Positions 56,541 through 64,000 of a DNA stretch of 64,000 nucleotides are shown here, in pieces. The position numbers and the translations under genes were made by a program. The notes under the pieces are model-generated. The model did not search any database and was not told where the DNA came from. It saw nothing but the letters and a program-made list of their open reading frames with translations. Positions within the stretch are counted from its first letter, which is position 1. Each line of letters begins with the position of its first letter. This DNA comes from Dolomedes plantarius (taxonomy: Eukaryota; Arthropoda; Arachnida; Araneae; Dolomedidae): contig OU015499.1 in NCBI GenBank assembly GCA_907164885.2, positions 150,895,806-150,959,805 on the forward strand, read 5' to 3'.

Positions 56541-57204
56541 AGGGCGATCAGAGCTCCTCACACTTCACTAAAAGGAGTAATCCACCAGCCAGCAGGAAAA
56601 AATCACACCGGTGACAGCGTTAAAAGTGTTTTTGAAATGTTTTAGGCTCTTCGGTTGATGAATAGTCAAATTTTTCACATATAAAATATCGTGTTCTGTA
56701 ATTATCCATGAAAACGGAGCCGTCATAGATTCGAATTTTCTAAAAGCGACCCGAAAAAAAATGTAAGCATCCGGACGATTCGACATCCCCTTGACGCCTA
56801 ACGCACTTTCAATATATTCAATTCTCAGCAGAAAAGAACACTGATTTCCAATGCCAATGTCAGGTGTATTTATAGACTTAGAAAACGCCCCCTATCGGCC
56901 GGCCAGATAGAAATTTCCACTGGCTTCTAGAAATGTCTAGAAGGCTGGCGACCATTTGGCGCCCTGTCACCAAATTTGGCGAAATATTGCCAAATTTGGC
57001 GATATAAGTCACCAAATCCATCGCCAATTTGGCGATAACTCTTATATTTGGCGAGATTACCATAGACTTACCATCCTCTTGACTGTCTGGAAGTAGCCGA
57101 GACCCGGTGTACATAAATACCGGGTGCCCGCTTTTTCGCTTATCCGTCAGTACGGTAACGTCATAGATTGGAATATTCCGCGTTTTCTAAACGCGATTCG
57201 AAAA
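56541..57204 (+). repeat. repeat R with inserted piece, unit C
   Basis: Collinear with 47361-48026, including the same short deletion. Confidence 0.55.
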
Positions 57205-57439
57205 CTCTAAACTCCACATTAGCCCCCCACGCTTTCGCGTAACAGCAAGAGAAAGATAACAGGTCGCGCCATATCAATCCCGCCAGCACTAAGGCCGGGC
57301 GCAAGTTGAGACGCAGCTTGGTGAGGTGAGGCGACGCTGGGTGAAACAGGGAAGCAGGATTCAATGAACTGCGCGCAGGGAGAGCGAAAGTTGGGAGGCA
57401 GTTCCGTCTCAGCTGCGTGCCAGTGAGGGTGTTTAACAA

Positions 57440-57856
57440 AATGTGCGCGATGGCAATGTATATACAATCATTACTAAGTTCGGAATCTGATTCCGATGAA
57501 CTCGAAGACCAAGTAATTTTAACATTACTTCGTGAAAAGCTTCCAAAAAGCAATTATCTGAAGAAAAGAAAGACGTTTTTCGTTCACCTTTTGAATGTAA
57601 AGTAAGCACTGTTGTGAAAATTGTAAAAGCATCTTGCGTACTGCACAACTATTTGAGAAATTCTGCAGTAGTGCAAACTGGAGGTGATATCCCCGAACAG
57701 GATTTGCCACAGTTCCAATTACGTCCACTGCATCAAACCAATGCACGAAGTGGATCTCAAGCGTTTTGGATTCGTAAAAAGTTCACGGAGTACTTTAATT
57801 CACCCGGAGGTTCAGTTCCTTGGCAGAGAGATTGCGTGTTAAATGGAAAGTACTGA
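57440..57856 (+). pseudogene. Harbinger transposase remnant (unit C)
   Basis: Identical in protein to the unit B remnant: acidic N-terminus, deletion junction, ASCVLHNYLR and GSVPWQRD at the end. No catalytic core. Confidence 0.75.
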
Positions 57857-58410
57857 GAATGTATTGTAATTAGAATATAAAAAATTAATCTTTAAAGCAT
57901 AATACATTTATAATTTTTAATAAATATAATACTTTTTAAGCTTATTTTTTAATGTTGTAACACCTTTTCTTTTCTCAATCATTTATATTTAAATTAAAGT
58001 TACTTTTCAAATTCTGGTTAGATACTAAGTTTATTTCGGAAAAATTTTAATACCTACCTCCGAACGGAAAAGCATGTTAAAGGGGAACGTAACTAATTGG
58101 TAGTTCCTCGTAAATAAAATCATTCCGACAAAATGACACACATCTGTATAGAAAATATACAAATATACCTACAAAGCAGTTTTGTTTTCGCCGAAAATCT
58201 GCTGTACATAAAATGTTATCTAAAACAAATGAAGGGTGCAGCGGAAATCGCCAATAGTCCAAAAAAAAAAATAAATTTACACGAAAATAAATTGAATACA
58301 TTGTAAGTAAACTAATTCAAGAAACACTTTTGATTGAAAAAAACAACCGTTTTCCCATGTACCCTTCAAATAAATTTATCTTAATTAATTAAAAAATTAT
58401 AAAAACTTAC

Positions 58411-58543
58411 CACATTTTATTCCAATTTTTTGGGCTATTTCTTCCCAAAGCAGCAATTTTAATTTGACTTTTAAATAGTCAGCATGTGACGTGTCGTATA
58501 ATATTTTTCTCCCTCGAACTGCCTCAATTAATTGTTCCTCCAT
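58411..58543 (-). pseudogene. MADF-domain first exon of Harbinger (unit C)
   Basis: Same as in unit B, with ATG at 58543 and a GTAAG donor at its end. Confidence 0.65.
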
Positions 58544-58769
58544 CGTAGACTTCGATTTCAGCACAAATTTTCACTCGCAGGTCGTAGTCACTAGTGACAA
58601 TCTGCGCACGACCACAAACCTCCGCAGCTCACGGGCGCTCTCAAGCTGTGTCACCGGACCCTGCGTTCCAACATCCGGTGTAGTATTCACTTCTTTGTTT
58701 CACAGAATCTCACGGTGAGTCACCCCACCCCACCTCACCCAGCTGCGTCTCAACTTGCGCTCGGCCTAA

Positions 58770-60606
58770 GTCCGGAGGACGAGCGCAATGACTAATTTGC
58801 CACCAAGTCGGAATTAAACAAAATTAAAAGTTAAACCTCACAAAAAGGGGATAGCAAAGGGAAAAATAAAAGAGGGAAGAAAGGCGTCCCCGCTGAACCG
58901 TCCGACTTTTTTTTTTCTCTCTCTCTTTTTTTTTATTATTTTATTTTTATTTATTTTTTATTTTTTTTAAACTGTAAAGATCAATAATTAAAATACAAAT
59001 ACATTCACATTTTCAGAGAATACACAGGTGATCCCGGACTATTAGAAATACATGACAATTCGGTTTGAATTGAGAAAAAACAATAACAAAAAATAACCAC
59101 GGCTCAGAGAGAAAATGTTGAATTACATGAATTAAAAGTTACAAAGCACGAATTACAAATTGTTACAAGCTACAGTTTACAGATTACATTAAATTATATA
59201 TTCCAAATTACAATAACAAATTTTACAAATAAGTCAACTGCATCGGTTGATTCCTAGCGCATGAGTAGTACATATAAGACGACACCACAGTCACTTACAG
59301 TTACAATATTAAGTGGAATAGTAATTTCATATAAATACTAACAATGCACTAATAATCAACACATTAACCATATATTAATTAAACAATACAATAAATACAA
59401 CACAAAGTACTCAACGAACTACGTAGACCATAAACTAGAATTCAATACATTTTAACCATAATCCTAGACATTAGCCATTAATTGCTAAAACCCATAAAGC
59501 ATTGCTGAAACGAAAAGAAAAACAAGCTTTTCGATTCAATTAAAGATTTTTTTTATTGTTACCACAACAATTATTTAAACATATTGTTTTTGATAAATTA
59601 GCGCACTTTAGCACTTTACAAGAATGGAATTCCTTAATTCACCATTCAGATACGAACCCGGAACCTCACAACCCGAACCACAGAAAGTCAAGACTTTAAC
59701 CAGTGAAATTTAGAAAAGCACCCCAAATTTTTAATGCGTAAATTTTTGCTATGTAATAAAACAATAATTACCCAGACCATATATTTGGTATGCATGAAAA
59801 TGAAAAAAAAAATAATAATAATAATTTTTCCTTTCCAAAATACACAGACAAAACAAACAATTTTAGGTACCAGTTGAATTAATATAAGCTAGCAACAAAT
59901 CCTAGCTCAGAGATAGGAGCCAGCCGGCAGATAATGTAACTGTTGACATATAAACCACCACCGTGAATCCAGAGATTCAGAGTACCCGTGTTGAGCTCCA
60001 ACCCAAGTCTACCAACCTCAAGCCAGCGGTAAGTAACTTTATTACCATTAAGTTAATTGAATTGTATAAAAACCTCAATATGTGTTAAAAGGTAACGCGT
60101 AGATTAGCTAGTACAAGGGAATAATCCAGTTATTAGCCACATAAGCTTGAAGCCCACACAAATATGGCGGCCTCCATACCAACTAAAAGTAAACAAAGTA
60201 AAAGTAGACAAAAGTAAGTAACCCGATATTGTTAATAACAATTTAAATAACACTAATAGTTTGCACATGTTTAAATTTATTCTTTCCCTATAACAACAAA
60301 ACCGTAGAAGAGACTACCAAAACAAATTTCACTTTAACTCAACAGAGTAAAAAAAAAAAAAAAGTAATGCGAAAAGCAAGAAGTTAGTCGAGTATGAGGT
60401 CTAAGTACACTGGAAGCCTAAAGCAAGATGTCGACGTCCATTGCTTTCAAGAGCTATGCCCTAAAAAAGTTAAAACCCAACATAATTTTTTAATATTCAT
60501 ACTTCTTAGTATAAATGGTTACATTAAAAGTGAATACATAACCATTAATAAACATGGGAGGTTTAAACAACAATAACCAGGTACAATTAATGTTTTAATT
60601 TAACGC

Positions 60607-60608
<2 letters not shown>
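58770..60608. other. AT-rich spacer, unit C
   Basis: As in A and B; no gene called. Confidence 0.4.
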
Positions 60609-60638
<30 letters not shown>

Positions 60639-60641
<3 letters not shown>

Positions 60642-62047
60642 TGCTGGCCACTGTAAATGCAACACCCTGAAGGAAACATGCAAATAACATGAAATTTACA
60701 ACATGCATTAGCGGAGGTGAGATATGCAAATGATTAGAATTTCAGCGCAGACGTACATCACGCGCGCCTGTGGCGCCACTTCAAAGCACTATTTAAGGCT
60801 TGGAGATTTCGACGATTTCAAGTTCGGCAATTGTGTTTTTCTTGTGGTTTTTTCAAAAAAACGATCAATTATGCCTCGTCGAAAACAGCGATCATCTTTT
60901 GATCAAGTATCCGAGTTCGACAGAGGAAGGATAGTGGCCTACCGAGATTGTGGATTATCTTTCAGGGAAATCGGTAGTCGTGTTGGACGAAACCAAACAA
61001 CTGTAATGCGGATATGTGATCGTTGGATGCAGGAGGGTACGACGGACCGGCGTGTTCGATCGCATCCACCTCAGCGCACCACTTCACGTGATGACAGGCA
61101 AATTGTGCGCATGGCAGTAACGGATCGCTCAGTCACATCACGAACCATAGCACAGCACATGCAGTCTGTAACGCATCATCCAGTGTCTGCGCGTACCATT
61201 CGACGCCGTTTACAGCAGAGTGGTCTGTCCGCAAGACGTCCATTGCCTTGTCTACCCTTGACGCAGAACCACAGACGTCTCCGCCGCCAATGGTGCGATG
61301 ACAGAAGGATGTGGACGCCAGAATGGAATGAAATTGTCTTTACTGACGAGTCATACTTCTGTCTGCAACACCACGATGGTCGCATTCGAGTCTGGAGACA
61401 CCGTGAAGAGAAGATGCTGAACAGCTGCGTTATGCACCGCCACACTGGTCATGCACCGGGTATTATGGTATGGGGCGGTATTGGATATCACTCTCGCACA
61501 TCTCTAGTACGCATTGCCGGTATTATAAACAGCCAGCGCTACATCTCCGAGGTGTTGGAGCCAGTTGTCCTTCCTTACCTTCAGGGCTTGCCCACAGCCA
61601 TATTTCAACAGGATAATGCGCGACCACACGTGGTACGCATTGTCCAACGGTTCTTCGTCAATCGCCAGATTGAATTGTTTCCCTGGCCGCCTCGCTCTCC
61701 GGATCTTTCGCCGATAGAAAACATGTGGTCCATGGTTGCTCTACGATTGACCCAGGTTCCATCCCCAGCTGCCACAGCAGATCAACTTTGGCAACGTGTG
61801 GAAGCTGCTTGGTCTGCTGTACCGCAAGAACTCATCCAAAGTCTCTTTGAACCAATGCCGAGGCGTGTGGCAGCGGTGATCTCCAACAATGGCGGCTACT
61901 CTGGCTACTGATTTTGGCAGGAACCACACTTCACAGAAGTCTATAAATTTAATCATATGATACTTGGTCAACATGTTATCTACAAAATAAATTTTGCTGT
62001 GATATCTCTTGTCTTTCTTGGTGTTGCAATTTGCGTGGCCAGCAGTG
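60639..62047 (+). mobile_element. Tc1 element, unit D, coding-intact
   Basis: 1409 bp with TA duplications and the same inverted ends. Confidence 0.95.
60871..61911 (+). CDS. Tc1/mariner transposase, DD34E (unit D)
   Basis: 346 residues, the cleanest of the four copies: FTDESYF (Asp159), FQQDNARPH (Asp248), SPIENMW (Glu283), and an undamaged GIMVWGG block. It shares HTGHAPG, IELFPWPP, LTQVPSP and FEPMPRRV with unit B. Of the copies here it is the best candidate for an active enzyme, since B has GIKVW and C has SPKEN. Whether it is expressed cannot be told from sequence. Confidence 0.96.
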   Translation: MPRRKQRSSFDQVSEFDRGRIVAYRDCGLSFREIGSRVGRNQTTVMRICDRWMQEGTTDRRVRSHPPQRTTSRDDRQIVRMAVTDRSVTSRTIAQHMQSVTHHPVSARTIRRRLQQSGLSARRPLPCLPLTQNHRRLRRQWCDDRRMWTPEWNEIVFTDESYFCLQHHDGRIRVWRHREEKMLNSCVMHRHTGHAPGIMVWGGIGYHSRTSLVRIAGIINSQRYISEVLEPVVLPYLQGLPTAIFQQDNARPHVVRIVQRFFVNRQIELFPWPPRSPDLSPIENMWSMVALRLTQVPSPAATADQLWQRVEAAWSAVPQELIQSLFEPMPRRVAAVISNNGGYSGY

Positions 62048-62842
62048 TATATAGAAAAGGGCTTATTAACAGTTTATTATAAAAATTTCAGGTATGAATC
62101 AGTTAAATATTAGAAGCACATTCAGAAAGGAGCAAGAAAGCCCAAGTAAACAACCGAATTGTTATAAACAAATTATTCAAATAAATAATTAAGTAATTAT
62201 TCACTCGATTAATTTACATTTTATTTAATTATTAATATTAATTACGAATTAATTTGAATTCATAAGATACATCCATTATATAACCCATATAAACATTGAG
62301 ATTGACTACATAAATTATAAATTTTATATCTAGTAGTTATATATAGCAGCAATTATAAATTTTATAGTTTTTTTTATTATTTCATTTTTTAATGTAAGCA
62401 AGTATTTAGAGAAATTAAGTGAGCATGTACAAAGAGAATAATTTAATTGTAAATTAAATAATTTTATCTTTCCCTCTTCCTTAGCACCTACGAAATTGTT
62501 TTTTGTTGTTCCTGCAATACGGTCCCAAGTCTTCACCGCCATCACAAACTTCATATGTTGACACCACCGGGAATCGAACTCACATCCACACCTGTTCCAA
62601 ACGCTATTCGAAAAGCGTAAGCTTATCGTCGTCCCACCTAGAAGGCATCCAACTCAGATTTTATGAAGACCGGCAGCCGCGAGGGAGCACATCCCAAGCT
62701 CCGACACTCAGCTACATATGCAACTTTACCGAGTCACTCCACTGGCCAACCGCCTGCAGAACGACTTTTCGCTACATCACAACACAGACTTTATTAAATG
62801 TTGCAAAAAGCAAACAGCAAAAAACATACATCGAAAAATAGT
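62048..62842. other. AT-rich spacer and LINE 3' side, unit D
   Basis: As unit B, with the tRNA-like segment at 62528-62686. No gene. Confidence 0.5.
62528..62686 (-). repeat. tRNA-like 159-bp segment (unit D)
   Basis: Same length and boundaries as 44016-44174 in unit B; carries the GAGTTCGATTCCCGG B box on the minus strand. Confidence 0.5.
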
Positions 62843-63343
62843 CTATGGCAATTGGACATGTTCGTCCATGAGCCTTTTAACGATTTTGTTTACTACTTTG
62901 CAAAAGTAGTAATCGTTATATAGTTTGTACTTTGTCCATTGACTTGCATTCCCTGGCAGGTCGGCCCGCAGGTCAGCAAAGTTTATGCAGTCGAATAGAC
63001 AGTGCTCGACTGTCTGGATCTCGCCACAACTGCATCTGTCCGACTTCCCGAAGAATTTGGCCTGATACTGGCCAAAGCTGCCGTGCCCAGTAATCACCTG
63101 GTTCCTCAGGAAGTCACATTGGACTCTATCCAAGCTGACCTTCTGGAATATCTCCTGCGTCCGCCTGCCTTTGGTGGACTCATTCCACCTTTCTTGCCAG
63201 ATTTTTAAGGCATCTTTCATAAGAATGCCTTTAAGCTGGTTCTTGGTCAGCTTATAGTCATTAGTAATGGTGGGAAGCTGAGTCGCTCTTTTGGCGATCT
63301 CATCCACCTCTTCATTGTTGCTATTACCGGCATGGGCTTGACG
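62843..63343 (-). pseudogene. LINE ORF2 C-terminal fragment (unit D)
   Basis: Same protein as A and B with an intact zinc knuckle; 5'-truncated at ATTCGAAAA. Confidence 0.85.
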
Positions 63344-63435
63344 CTATTCGAAAAAAAATAAAAAAAAGTGTCCGAATGATTGGCCATCCCTTTGCGTGTC
63401 TGGAAGCCACCGAGGCAGTTATACACAGACAGTTA

Positions 63436-64000
63436 GGCCCGTCGCAAATTCAACCCAAAGCACGCAGCGTGGGGGAATCTGTGAAACATAGTTTTGACCG
63501 ATGCACATCAAAATTGAGCCCAGCCCAACCCACGCGTGGGAAGGTCTGTGATCGTCGCGCATATTTCGTGGGCGGTGGGTCAGATTTGGATAGACGATAG
63601 CAACGCCCCCTGGCTGGCAAAACATTCGGAGCATCGTGAACTTGCTCACAAAGCTGTTATTTACCATTATGTTATACAGATTTTTATTATTTGTCGTTTT
63701 TATAAACGAATTGTAGTAAATACAGAACACATTTTAGAATTTCGTGTAATCTTGCGATTTTATAATTATCGATACATACTTATGATAGCTTTATGGTTTC
63801 CAGAAATATTAATTTTCTAAATTTATAATTTGATTTGATCAAAGTTGTACGAATTTGAATTTTGATTTTATTTAATTGCATTGTTTATCTAGTATAAAAA
63901 TAATTACAAGATAAAAAGAACTTTTTATATACCATGTTTTTAAATTTTCGGTTGAATCATATAAATTTGACAATTCTATGTATTAATAAATACTTTTTAA
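63436..64000. mobile_element. element X, unit D, cut by window end
   Basis: Left end GGCCCGTCGCAAATTCAACC after TTA (63433-63435). The right end lies beyond the window. Confidence 0.75.

Larger units (their letters stand above)
57293..58766. mobile_element. PIF/Harbinger element, internally deleted (unit C)
   Basis: 1474 bp, the same length, site and TAA duplications (57290-57292, 58767-58769) as in unit B, so B and C share one insertion copied by duplication. Confidence 0.93.
51464..60638 (+). repeat. tandem unit C
   Basis: 9175-bp unit. It has the Harbinger insertion but lacks the 159-bp tRNA-like segment. At several Tc1 codons it matches A rather than its neighbours B and D. Confidence 0.92.
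60639..64000 (+). repeat. tandem unit D, cut by window end
   Basis: Fourth unit. It has the 159-bp tRNA-like segment, like B. The window ends inside element X, so Harbinger status is unknown. Confidence 0.9.

Overview
The window is eukaryotic nuclear DNA that is AT-rich and packed with transposable elements. I found no convincing host gene. The mix of Tc1/mariner with a DD34E catalytic triad, Jockey-like LINEs, non-autonomous Helitrons, PIF/Harbinger, Tigger/pogo, hAT and piggyBac-type MITEs, together with simple repeats and no dense coding, points to an arthropod. The Tc1 transposase and LINE proteins look most like those I associate with spiders; that is an inference from memory, not a search result.

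Layout. 1-2600 is AT-rich and unassigned, with one doubtful exon. 2678-3284 is a train of three MITEs whose target-site duplications touch. 3604-4318 is an RNase H LINE remnant carrying a small hAT-like MITE. 4323-8955 is a nest of Helitrons, two of them joined head to tail. 9195-12290 holds a MITE, monomers of an interspersed repeat (here called R) and a truncated Jockey-type reverse transcriptase. 14437-19695 is the most interesting object: a 5.26-kb element with an exact 8-bp target-site duplication and about 0.86-kb terminal inverted repeats. It carries a decayed gene with an XPG/FEN1-like (5' nuclease, PIN-fold) signature and no recognisable DDE transposase. A LINE has inserted into its right arm with a 15-bp duplication. 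20.5-28 kb is R-repeat territory broken up by hAT, Helitron, Tc1/mariner-type and palindromic insertions.

28-64 kb is dominated by one composite block. A diverged copy (copy 0, about 28.0-31.8 kb) is followed by a tandem array of large units, A (34356-42125), B (42126-51463), C (51464-60638) and D (60639 to the window edge). Each unit contains, in order, a complete Tc1 element, an antisense 5'-truncated LINE fragment (end of RNase H plus zinc knuckle), an R piece, a roughly 1.3-kb TTA-flanked element (here called X), a truncated MITE, LTR-like DNA, more R, and an AT-rich spacer ending in a (TA)n tract. Three of the four Tc1 transposase genes are intact; unit A has a one-base frameshift. Comparing copies reveals several empty sites: a Tigger element is in copy 0 but not in A-D, a deleted Harbinger is in B and C but not A, and a tRNA-like 159-bp segment is in B and D but not A or C. 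These give a relative history of insertions and duplications.

Nothing here forms a host pathway. The coherent biology is transposon biology: intact Tc1 transposase next to its own inverted repeats, non-autonomous elements that depend on enzymes made elsewhere, and large-scale tandem amplification of a transposon-built unit.
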